From NCBI GenBank assembly GCA_036898215.1, contig CM072548.1, positions 45,287,248 through 45,351,247 of the forward strand: a DNA stretch of 64,000 bases, written 5' to 3'. This document shows, one piece after another, positions 46,408 to 57,420 of the stretch (position 1 is the stretch's first letter; each line of letters starts with the position of its first letter). The notes under the pieces were generated by a model. That model did no database searches. It was not told where the DNA came from and worked only from the letters and a program-made list of their open reading frames with translations. A program made the translations under genes and the position numbers. The DNA is from Platycarya strobilacea. Lineage: Eukaryota > Streptophyta > Magnoliopsida > Fagales > Juglandaceae.

Positions 46408-46750
46408 TATTACAGAATAAAGATGAAAATACTACTGCAGCTACATGTCGTATATCTTATTATGGAACTGCAAGTCCCACAGCCTCTTCCTTACCTGCTG
46501 CATAGTGTGATGACAAGGGATGATTCTTTTTGTTCATTTTTATTGTACATTTGTTTTATTCATTTTTATTGTAAATAGCTGGCAGTTAGCATTCGGTTAG
46601 TTTGTTAGATGACAGATTGTATATAATAGACCTTCTTCCTTGCCTTGTAAAGCACTATTCCTTTATGAAATACAATGGAATATTTTCAGCTCCATGGGTC
46701 TCTACTCCTTGATTCTATGATTACACTTTCTATATCTCTTCTTCCTTACA
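46408..46750 (+). repeat. Copia-3 right LTR
   Basis: 343 bp, same ends as the left LTR. The polypurine tract 'gcgggggg' precedes it, and CTAGG follows. Confidence 0.85.
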
Positions 46751-46755
46751 CTAGG

Positions 46756-48581
46756 TGATCACGACATGAGAATTGAATTTTTTTTTTCAAATTATAGTCT
46801 TATGCGTGATTCAGAAACTTGTAACATAAGTTATTGTCAAAATATTTTCATATGCGTGACATCCCCTAAACATAAGGAAACTTCATTGTTTCTTATAATG
46901 ATTGTGCTTATCTATTATTCAAGGTAATCCAACATAATTAATGTAGAATCTAACAATTATGAATCATTCAACCCAGAAAAAGTTGAAATAACAAACAAAA
47001 GATCTTTCATTTCTAAAGGAGTAGTAAGGAAAGCAAAATCTGATACAAGGAAATTTTTAATGAATATATCTTTGGATGTGTCGAAGTTACACTCTTGTGA
47101 TTTTTCCAACGGAAGTGCATTTTTCCAATAGAGTTTTCATTTGGTAAGGTGTATAAGAAGATGTGAAATTTTCTTAATGCGACTTTATATTATGAAAATG
47201 GAGTAAAATTTTCCTAATAATTTGTGGACATATTCGCTAAATTAATGAACATGCGTATTAAAAATGAAGAATCTCGCTTTTGCACTTCAATTTCATTCTC
47301 TAATGATTAACTGATAAGTATGGAAAAAAAGGCGTTAGAGTTTCAACTTTAACATGATTATGATTACAAAAAAATAGAACGTGTGTTAACACATGACTAG
47401 TATTTATATTTGAACCTTTATTAAAAAAAATCTAAATTTTCACTAATATTTTAGCATATATAAATGATCATGTAGACATCAACAATTAGTTGGATATGTA
47501 AAAAAGAAGACTTGCAAATAATTTTTTTTTTAAATAATTTTTTTCAATGCTTTTGAATGGGTGATCACAAGATGATCATGTAATTGAATTAAAATGACAA
47601 AAAAAAATATTTATTCAATGATAGTAATGCATTTTATAGTTGTATAAGAATAATAATCCTATCATGATTACTGGTAAGAACGACATAAATAATTATCCAC
47701 TAATCCAAACGAGTAAAAGTACGGTATTCATTCATGTTCTCATCGATGGATATTGGTATGTTGCTTTTCGAATGCACTTTAATGCGCACATATGATATGA
47801 TTTAGAAGTAATATGTTAGAACCTACATCAAACTACATCAAATATGGCAGAATCAAACAAAGAACGGTCCGGCAGATTCAATACTCTCTTCATAAATGCT
47901 ATAAACGGAGAGAACATATCACCTCTAAATATATAATCTCTAAAAACTTTTAACCATCATTTCAATGACGAAGAGAACAATTTCGTCCTATTTTATCTTT
48001 TAAGAAACAAATTGTAATATGAATTTGAAACATGGTATTTTATTTTTTAAATTTGTTTGAATTTATAGTTTGTCTAGATTTTTTGTAGTTTGAATTAGTA
48101 ACTTGTAACTTGAATTAGTATATTATTCTCATTAATCACTTTGATTTTTAGATTGATTTTATTGGTATCCAACCAAACAAAAAACCCTAATCTTACTGCC
48201 ATTTATGTTGGCATGCTACAAAATGGCCTTGGAAGGCCGCATCTGAATATATGAGATTCTTTTCAATTATTTGATAAAACTGAATATTGAAACTTTCCTT
48301 AATTAAATATTATAAGACTTATATAATGTGTGGACTTTTTTATAAAATGAAACCATCTAGTAATAGAAAAACTCTAAACCCAAGCGAATTTGTGCAACCA
48401 TTGCGCACCCATTAGGCATGAGACCCACAAAATGAAAACCCATTTATTCTTTCTATTGCATTTGAAGCCTTGACTTTTCATTTTCTTCACTTCATGGATT
48501 TTCTTAGCCCTGCTTTTGTTGTTGTTGTTGTTCTGTTTTATTCTTCCTCTCTTTCTAGAATTCATCTTATGATCTTGAGGC
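46756..48581. other. intergenic, no gene seen
   Basis: AT-rich with no convincing frame or repeat ends. The LINE relic that hosts Copia-3 is not recognisable on this side. Confidence 0.4.
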
Positions 48582-48812
48582 CCTGTTTGTATTCGAGAAT
48601 TCGTCTTAACCCATAATCTCAAATTCATCATTATATTTTTTTATATTTTCATATAAAATATAAATCTTAATACAGATTATTCAAATTTTAATACAACTTT
48701 TTTAATTTTCAAATCAACTTTTTCGAATCTCAAAATAATAATAATATTAAAAAATAAACTCAACTCATCTCAACTCGACTCGCCTCGTTTCCAAATCCAA
48801 ACGGGGCTGAGG
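48582..48812. mobile_element. MITE, family B, best-defined ends
   Basis: Left GGCCCTGTTTGTATTCGAGAA and right (reverse complement) AGCCCCGTTTGGATTTGGAAAC are inverted repeats. Subterminal 'ctcatctcaactcgactcgcctcg' on the right and an AT-rich centre are typical. A short 'TGAG' is present at both flanks. Confidence 0.65.
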
Positions 48813-49143
48813 CTCACACGAAAACTTAAGACCTTAAAACTCCATTTTTTTTTTCTGGAGATAAAAGTTATCACGTACTTGAGAAACACAAATTAGGATG
48901 GATTGTGCTGAATCTGGGCGAATCGCACTTTTATGAGGAATAACTCCACCGACGTGCACCAAAAGCTGACGTTTGGTTGCCTAGAAAGTTCAGAAAATGC
49001 AAATGCTACATATGCGAGCGTGATGGTATTTTCGAAGTTGCTTTTTTCTCGGTAGTAACTAATATATGTAACAAAAAGAAAATATTAAAGAAGAGAAGAT
49101 AATGCATTTACAAGGCAATATGGATGCTTTTTTATTTTTATTG
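48813..49143. other. spacer, no gene seen
   Basis: About 330 bp of mixed sequence between the MITE and the next LTR-type element. No features. Confidence 0.4.
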
Positions 49144-49148
49144 AGTGT

Positions 49149-52100
49149 TGTAACGTCCCGGTCCCGTAGGGGTCCGAGAGTTACTACTTATCACATTTAC
49201 TTACATTCAACACCATAATTATAGACTCCAAATTCCCAAGTATCATATAAAACTTGGTTGGAAAATCACTTTCCTCAATATCATCAATTCTGGAAATACT
49301 ACGTCTCAAAAATACAATGATACTTCCTTACTAAAGCTTGTCAATACTCATTTAAACTCTTTATGATTAATCTATCATTCCTAAAATCATCTCACCCAAT
49401 ACTTCATAATCCGATCCTCCACTGAAATATTCAAATTCATCTGAAAAATATTCAGAGATAAGGGGTGAGTTTAATCACAACTCAGTAAGCGAAGAACCTA
49501 TACAAGCGTGTAAACATGAGCATTTACCAAGAATTAAAGTACGGAACAAAACATAATTATGCATAAAAGAAACAAATGATTTTCAAGACAATTTAAATCA
49601 TAAAGTACTTTGGCATAACAAAACTGAGTATTTTCACTATATCGAACGGAGCATCTCACAAAACAAAGACCATGTTTAACCCCCGTGGTAGGGTTGTGCA
49701 AAACCCGGTGGCCAAACCAGACAGAGACAGAGGTAGAACTTTCCCTTATTCGTTCTCGGAGCCCCGAGTGTGCACATAGGAAAGCCCACAATAAACCACT
49801 TTGTTTCCAAAGTGGGTGCACTCAGAGATAGGAAATTGGTACCAAATCCAAACAGAGCGAATACAGAGCAGAGCAGAGCCAAACAGAGATAAAGTCCAAT
49901 ACTAACCAGAATACTATGCCAAAGATTTTCAGAGTTATTAAAGACACATAAATCCAAACTATTTTCAGAATAAAGCTTATGTAAATAAAAACATAGTCAA
50001 CTCAATCAAAGCATAATTTTTCTCAGATAGACAAAAATGTTGATTCCACATTTCAGAAAATAACACGACAAAAAGAACAGCTCATGTCTACACAATGCAT
50101 GCCTGAAATATTTTTTCCTTCTTTTATATAAGCTTCATGAATAATGCAAATAATCGACTGAGGTTGGTTTTTTTCTCAATTTTTCATTTCATAACTAACA
50201 AAAAGCACAAATTTTCAAAAGTCAACCTCAGTTCTCTTTTGGTATAAAACCGAGCATACGAACCCCGCTTACCTGAACTTCTTAGCTTTTAGAATTTCTC
50301 CAGACTAAGCTGAACAAATAAATGATCGACACCTATAAAATAATCAAGGAATTCATAAATTTCTAAATAATCACAAACCTCGAAATTAGAACTTAAGACA
50401 TAAAATCCAATTCTTCTCTTAACATCTACAAATCCTCAAAACCTGAGTATCAACTTTCTCCAAAATGTTTCGAATCTACTAAATTCTTCCAAAACCTTGA
50501 AATAATAGAAAAACTCTAAAACCTCGATTTTTATTTAATAAACACTTAACTCAATTTCCAATTCAAAATCGAAGTCTCTTCCTAAAACAAAAATCAAAAT
50601 TCAACCTACTAAAAATAACGTAACGCACAATATCCGATTCAAAATAATTTATAACTCGAGCTCAAAATAGTTTAAAGGCGAATCCGAAATAATTTAAAAC
50701 TGGAGTCTAAAATAGATTACAACGTGAAACAAGTCAAAAACATTTACTCCTAAAGGATTTAAGGAAACACAAATAAAATAAATAAATAAATCTTCACAAA
50801 ATAAAATGATAGACTTAAAAGTAAAACCTAGAAACAACATTCGATGCATGGGCCCTAGAAGACACCCGAAAATAAAAAGGGACAACGGAAACTTGAAGCT
50901 TTCAGATCAAACCATGCGGCAAGGGTGTATATACTCACCAAGAGAAGGGGCGGCACGAAGGGCTGGGAGGTGGCGGGGGTTTCGTCGACGAAATTGCACT
51001 AAGGTCAGAGAGAAAATAAAATAAAACATAATAAAGTAAAATGAGAGAGGCATACAAAGAGAGATAGATTGTGGGTGTAAGAGCAAGAGGGAGAGACAAA
51101 GATGAAAGTAGTTGGGAGGGAGCTCGTCGTGGGCTTACCAAGGGGGTTGCGACGGCAGGGGTGGTACAGTTAGAGGCTCCTGGGTAGTTTCCGCTTGTTC
51201 TATCATGTGGGGGGGTGCGGCTGAGTGGAGTGTGAACGGAGGCAGGAGAATGGGACTACTCTGTTTTCCGTGGCTAAAAACAGAGGCTCCCAATTTCGGT
51301 CATTGACAGTGGTGGTTCGGTGAAGGTGCTGGGAGGGCAACATGTAGGGGCTGTTGCTGCGTGAGCAGTGCAAGGAGGATGCTCATGGTGGCTGCTCTGT
51401 TTCCGGGTGTCAAAAACAGGGAAATGTTTAGGTGGTCTACGCAGTGGTGATGCACGATGGTTTCTTGCAGCGGTACTATGGATTAAGCAGGGGTGGTTTT
51501 GGGGTTGTAAACTGATGGAAACGGGAAGGTTTGAAGCAGTGATCAATGTCTCACGGTGGGGCTGAGGCTCGCGTGGTGGTAAGTGGCTACTGGAAAAAAA
51601 AATGGTTCTTTGGCTGGTAGTGGTCCGCACGGACGTGAAGGGCTTGCTGGAACGACAGGTTATGAGGCTAGGTGGAGCTAGCAACGGCGTTGGGTGAGGA
51701 GACTGCCGTGGCTTTGTTTTTTTTTCCTGGTCGGGTGTTGCGGCGGGGGCTCTTGGTAGTTTTTCTCTATGCTGGATTGAATATACGAATGTTTATATAG
51801 ATATATATATATAGCTACTGGAACCCTAAAGAAAAGAGAGGTAGAGTCTAAGTATCTAAATCTGTTGAGATGAAGATTTTATGTGAGAAACAAATAAGTA
51901 ACCGCACAGTCGTGTGGGGTTAAATTAAAACGAGGAGAGTGCGGGAGTTGGCGAACGATTGGTAACGTGCAAGCGAAAGACAAGGACGTGATGAAGCAAA
52001 TCTTAGTTTAAAGGGAAACTGATATCAAAATATAATTCCAAAAATAAGATTCGGTTTCCAGCAAAAATGTGCAAGGCAAAAAAAAAATGTAACCAAACTG

Positions 52101-52393
52101 ACGTGATCCCTGAAAATTTGGAGAGATGCAAATCATTCATGCATGGGATTCGGCAAACTTGAGGTAAGAGAGATGACCAAAAAGGCAAAGTTGATTCAAT
52201 GTTGAAAGGCGAGGATAAAATCAACGAAGACATGAAAGATATTGAGAGCACACAAAGGAGAGGAACAATAAAAATAAAAATAAATAAGTTAATAAATTTT
52301 CAAATATACAAAAAGGGTTTTTCGCTCAAAATAAATACATAATTAAATATGACATTTTAAAAATTTTGGGTGGCGCTGGACTTGAGTGTTACA
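49149..52393. mobile_element. 3.2-kb TGTAAC...GTTACA element with AGTGT duplication (probable solo LTR)
   Basis: It begins TGTAACGTCCCGGTCCCG at 49149, ends GAGTGTTACA at 52393, and has identical flanks AGTGT at 49144-49148 and 52394-52398. The 5-bp duplication and TG...CA ends with inverted TGTAAC/GTTACA fit an LTR-retrotransposon terminus. No internal direct copy of either end and no gag/pol is visible, so a solo LTR left by recombination is the simplest reading. A GC-rich block (50940-51770) lies inside, then (TA)n at 51800. Frames in the GC block (for example 51274-51684 minus) have no family likeness. Confidence 0.75.
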
Positions 52394-52398
52394 AGTGT

Positions 52399-52998
52399 TC
52401 TCAACAGCTAAACATAGTATCAATCAGAAATTTCTACCATGAACATTGCGCTATATAAGATATAAATAATTTTGACTGGTTCATGAAGGTTTTCTTTGAC
52501 AAAAGATCAAAAAGAAAAAAGCTTAAATTTTTTAATCTCTTTGGATTTGATATATCGTAGTGGTTGAAAACGAGAGAAGCAAGAGAAAAAAAAAGTAGAA
52601 GAAAAAATTCAGAGCAAATAAAAATCAGAGAGATGAACTTAGCCTTTTCGAGCAGATGAAAACTAGAGAGAGGAAAGAATTTAGAGCAGATGAAAATCAG
52701 AAAGGTGAACTTATCTTTTTCGAAATCAAGAAAGATTAAAAAATTACCTAAGAGAATGAAAAAGTCTGCACGTCATAAGAGTGACCTGCATTAGAAAGAG
52801 AGATGAAGTAGATGCTTTCTTCTAATCTTTCTTTTTTCACTATATTTTATTTCTTAAAACAAAATTAGTATCTGACATCAGTACTCCACCTAAGTAATTG
52901 GTACGCGATTGTTGCACAAAACTGCTTATACCTAGCAGAACCGCTTATAATATTTGGATAGATAGCCGTTCAGCATGTGAGGCTGCTTATTTATATAC

Positions 52999-53048
<50 letters not shown>

Positions 53049-53640
53049 CTTGATTGAGCTGAAATTAGCCATGATCAGTCCAAAGGGATATGGGTTGGGA
53101 GTCACTTAAATCATGAGACCAACAAGGAAATATATGGCATAGATGTCTTGGACGTAGGCGGCCATGGGCCGGCCCACTACATTGCTGCATGCAGGAGGTG
53201 ATCTTGTGGGATTCTTTTACTAAACTTTGGAATGAAATCCATAATCCGGCCATGGGTTGGTCTTTAATTATTTCCAACATGGCTTGCTGGACATGATCTC
53301 CTTCATGTTAAAGTTAAATTGTCCCTTCATCCACGTTGGATGTCCTAATTAGAAGATAATTCTGTAACTGATCTGTTAAGCGTTAGGCATCAATACTTCT
53401 GATCAGGATGATCAGATATAACCTACAACGAAAGGAATATTTTGAAAGAATCCAATGACATAGCATTAGACACATATATTAATTAAAAAGACCAATTAGT
53501 ATATAAAATATTAATAACAATGTGACCCAATGATGATGAAGTACCTATAAAACTCGATCCTAAATGCTAGCTTTCGACACGACATATAATTAAGTAGCTG
53601 CAGCATGATGATGATGATCAACTTCTTATTGGACGGTAAG
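52399..53640. other. intergenic, no gene seen
   Basis: Includes a compound (TA)n(TG)n microsatellite at about 52993-53049. A partial direct repetition 'ggacgtaggcggccatgggccgg/ggccatgggttgg' occurs at 53150-53260. No supported gene. Confidence 0.45.
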
Positions 53641-53677
53641 TAATTGATCAATCGAGAGTCTTTCCCGGCCATTATAT

Positions 53678-53947
53678 ATGTCGTTGCCTACATGCAATAT
53701 GGAAGCTAGACCAAATGACAAATTTAATGAACCTTATTATCTCTCTCAAGACTTTCAATACATGAATCAGGAAGCTGTTTGGGGAGGAGGGGACATGAAG
53801 CAAGACCATCATGAACCCATTTGTTTTTTCACACAATTAATTCATGAAGCTGTACTGAAAGCCATTAAAGATGGTGGGTGGGGAAGAAAAAAAAAAACGA
53901 AACAAGGAAAATATTCTTATATATTTGCTCCCATAACTTTGATTTAA
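53678..53947 (+). CDS. possible small coding exon, unknown function
   Basis: An 89-codon frame starting at 53678, with an in-frame second Met at 53699. The peptide is non-repetitive and of balanced composition for about 70 residues ('MEARPNDKFNEPYYLSQ' and 'CFFTQLIHEAVLKAIKDGG'), and then becomes a Lys-rich tail that could be intron read-through after a GTGGGT at about 53874. It is unlike the AT-biased noise around it. I do not recognise a family. It could be a short peptide gene, one exon of a longer gene, or chance. Confidence 0.25.
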   Translation: MSLPTCNMEARPNDKFNEPYYLSQDFQYMNQEAVWGGGDMKQDHHEPICFFTQLIHEAVLKAIKDGGWGRKKKTKQGKYSYIFAPITLI

Positions 53948-54161
53948 TTGTTTATAGCTTTCATATAACACGCGCACACATGAACACAATATTTCTAATT
54001 AATTAAGCAGGCAGCTAGCTAAATTAGCGTACGTACGTTATGCTTGCCTGGAAAAGCCCTGTCAACATTATGAATGATCATGAATGGCTCCTCTATTTAG
54101 ATCCCAAAGTTCAAGGTGTAAAGTGCCCAAGTGGGGCATCATGGGCATAATGCTTGTTCAT

Positions 54162-54345
54162 TAGGTCCGGTTCGGATTCAGATCGGTTGAGATAATATAA
54201 TTTAATATGAAAGATGAAGATTCATTAAAATATTATCTTTTAATATTATTATTAATTTGATATTTAAAAATAATAATAATTTATTATGTATGAAAAGTTA
54301 AAAAATTTACAATAATAAATAAAATGAAATAAAATGCTTTTCAAA
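54162..54345. mobile_element. AT-rich MITE, family B, truncated
   Basis: 'ggtccggttcggattcagatcggttgagataat' at the left and 'aataaataaaatgaaataaaatg' toward the right resemble the other family B copies. The right end is degraded. Confidence 0.4.
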
Positions 54346-56097
54346 TTTAAAAGAGGACTAAATTACAAGTTTAAAGAGCAATCACATGATTAGAACTAAT
54401 TTAACTAATTAAAATTATATAAAATACTTTAATCATAAAGTTATTATATAAAATTAATTTTATAAATTGATGTAGATTATTTAATTATAAAATTATATTT
54501 ATTATAAAATAAATCTAATAAATTAGATAAATTATAAACTCTTTCTAGGAGATGGGAATAAATAATATATAATATATATATATATATATATATCGTCTGA
54601 AAAAGCCTCACGCCCTGGTGGTCGGCATAACAATAGTGATTTTATTTTATATAATTCTTTTATAATTATATAATACTCTAAAGAGAAATACATAATTAGA
54701 AAAGTTTCACTCCTGTCGAGATGTCCCCAATCATAATTATGATGGTTGATCTCCACTCAACATAATTTAGTATCTGTGTTAGCAAACTTTAAGAAAAACG
54801 ATGAGTAGTTCAGAAGGCAAAGATTGGAGGAAATAGATATATTCCTTTTCCCACTTCTGGTCTGCTTAGTCAATCGGTACCCTCAACTCCAAACATTTTA
54901 TCGTACTTTGCTGATCATGTACAGCTAGCTGGAACCTATCCAATGAATGGGATTCCAAACCCATGATGCACTGTGCAGTGCAAAGCTACCTTGGAAAGTG
55001 TCTCATGACCACGGGGCACGAGCAAACTCTAAGGGACAAAGAAAAAAGAGATCTTTAAACAAAAAAGAATGAGCACGGGCACATTAACAAGCTAGCGTAT
55101 AATCCAAGGATCGAATTAAGCGACAAGCTAGAGTGGGCCAGGGTGGGAATTAGTGTGTCCTAATTACCAATTCATAATTAACTTTTCTAAATATTACTTG
55201 CATTGGAGAATCTTTCTTTTTCATAAAGTTTAATCCAGTACTTTATATATACACAATAATCATGCAAGACTGATATATATATATATATCTAATTTTTGTG
55301 TGTAATCATTATAAGAAAATTATTTATTTATAATTAATTATTTTTAATAAAAATCATTATTTTTATTTAAAATGAAACAATTTTCATTACAAATAATCAT
55401 TTTTATTATAAATAATTAATTATAAATGTCTGTCAGTAATGAAAGATTTCGAATATCTCATGATATTAATCAAATAATGAGAGATTCAACAATTAAAAAA
55501 ATATTGATTATTTGGGATCCTTCCTTTCTTCATACAAAACCATTAACAGGGATAGACATCAGATTGATGTCGACATTCTCGCTTTGGTTCCGTTCACCAC
55601 GGCTTGCGCAGGTGCTTCTTCCCTAAGGCGGAATGCATATATAGAGTAAATGTTAATAGTACGAGCTTAATTATGTATAATAGTTATACTTTTTTGTGAA
55701 TTCTTTATCTTAAAGAAATAAAATGTTCACATGATGGTCTGGTGGAAAAGGCCAAAGTAACTCCGCCCAGCTTTCTTGTGCGTGTGTGGGAGAATCATTC
55801 CCAGCGGCCAATACTGTACCTTTGATTCCAACCACCTTATATATATCAAAATATATCATCATCATTACGTTCTCCCAGCTTTCCTAACAGTGAGAGAAAA
55901 CAATATATATATATATATATGTATATAATACATAAGGCTATATATGGTTTGTTTAATATAATTAGGGAATTTGTGTTTTCGTGGTCATTGGTGGATTAAC
56001 TAATTAATTAAGAAACAGCCTAGCTAGCTAGTATAATTAAGCAAATTAATTAATTAAAATTAAAAAAACCCCAAAATGGAGATTGAAGATCTAGTTA
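54346..56097. other. intergenic, no gene seen
   Basis: AT-rich with (TA)n runs at about 54570-54592, 55274-55287 and 55900-55920. A compact hairpin lies at 55327-55426. Small frames here have no support. Confidence 0.45.
55327..55426. repeat. inverted repeat with 35-bp arms
   Basis: 55327-55361 and 55392-55426 are reverse complements with about two mismatches, around a 30-bp loop. They could be a tiny foldback element or its core. All A/T-rich, so a microRNA-type role is unlikely. Confidence 0.7.
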
Positions 56098-57086
56098 GAA
56101 CACTAACGACTCATCAAAATTTTCATTCAAAATTTAATAGAAAGTATAAATTTAATGAAAATGCAACACCTTTAAAACTCCAATTTTTTGTAACCTCAAT
56201 CACTAATTTCAATTATTAATGTGAATTTGAAACAATTTATCACATTCAAAATTCACACTTAATTGTTGCTATATGCATCCCATAATGAATCCGAAAAGAT
56301 TAGTATTACTCCTTTATTTTGTGTATCTTATCTTAGAAAAGAAATGTAAATTTAATGAATAGAATAGTAGAAATTCAAAAAGAAGCGAGTTATATCTAAG
56401 TTAAACTTGGAGATGAAAGTCTTCTTTCATTTCTCGATAGTGAAGTAAGACTAAGCTCCATTTTTCTTCTATGATTGATCGGTATAAGCATTAACAACTC
56501 CAAATTGAGTTAGTTTCTTCTCAACAAATAAGTGCTTGGGCAAATATAATCCTACCCAATGGAGAGATAGTTGGAGAGATTAAAAAATTATATACTTTTC
56601 ATTATAAAACCAATAAAACTGAAAAAGATTGATTGTTTTGTGAAAGAATTTTTGAGCCTATAAAAAGTGGGATTTGCACTGTGGAAATTATCGCGTAATT
56701 GGGAAATCAAAAAAAGAAGATTCAAAATCTTGTGATCAATGCTGAGTTGAATTTTTGGATTCAAATCCTACATTTGACTCATCACAAAACTTTCATCATA
56801 TTTGATGAAAAATGTGAAAAATAAAGTATGGAGAATAACATACAAGTACTTTTAGTTTGAATTTTGAATAGTAATCATTCATCTTTGAGGAATACTATTT
56901 AAAAGTCAAATTAAAAATATTTGTATTTTATTCTTCCTATTTTCTTTTTCTCATTTTTCATCAAATATGATGAAAACTTTTTTATAAGTCTAATATAGGA
57001 TTTTTTTTAGATTTTATCTTTTTATTAAATTTGTACTTTTTATCAAATTTTAAAAAAAAAATTTAATGAGTCCAATATTAATACTC
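56098..57086. mobile_element. 1-kb foldback MITE, PIF/Harbinger-type
   Basis: TTA flanks at 56095-56097 and 57087-57089. Outer arms (56098-56175 and 57010-57086) are inverted copies sharing 'actcat.aaa' and 'aaattt.at..aaagta.aaattta'. Inner arms (56758-56878 and 56888-57005) form a second, better inverted pair around 'tttcatcatatttgatgaaaaat'. The interior 56176-56757 is not paired. No coding. Confidence 0.7.
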
Positions 57087-57242
57087 TTACAAGTAACACT
57101 ACGTGGAGAAACCACGTGATTTGCCTTGCTTTCTCTCTCAACTTGCACACGCTCCAACTTATAAATATAAGATTATGATGTACGTACCCTCATGTTCTAC
57201 GAATACTACTACTATACGAGTTGAGATCATATATATATATAT

Positions 57243-57415
57243 AATGCTATTATATTGCTTCTTAATTTTGATATCTTATTTTGACATTTTATGTATTTTA
57301 TTTTATTTTTTTATTTAAAATTTAAGGAAGTGATTATAAATATATTGACATTTTTATAATATTTTAAAATAATAAAAAAATAGAAAAAATAAAAATAAAT
57401 AAAAGCAGTACAATA
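57243..57415. mobile_element. AT-rich MITE, family C copy 2
   Basis: Shares 'aatgctatt', 'ttttgatatcttattttgacat', 'agtgattat' and 'ttttaaaataataaa' in order with 27440-27640. 'tatattgc' near the left and 'gcagtacaatata' near the right suggest inverted ends. Confidence 0.45.
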
Positions 57416-57420
57416 TAGTG

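Larger units (their letters stand above)
41089..46750 (+). mobile_element. Ty1/Copia LTR retrotransposon (Copia-3), nearly full length
   Basis: Two 343-bp LTRs (41089-41431 and 46408-46750, roughly 94% identical by eye). A TGGTATCAAGAGCC primer site (initiator-Met tRNA type) sits directly after the left LTR at 41432, and a 'tgcgggggg' polypurine tract directly before the right LTR. Flanks are CCAGG (41084-41088) and CTAGG (46751-46755), a probable 5-bp duplication with one change. Gag, protease, integrase, RT and RNase H are all present but broken. A 394-bp hAT MITE is inserted at 44164-44557. Confidence 0.9.

Noticed and set aside
51112..51684. Open frames on both strands within the 3.2-kb LTR-type element
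   Set aside because: GC-rich, no family motifs, and the opposite frames overlap fully; most likely compositional.
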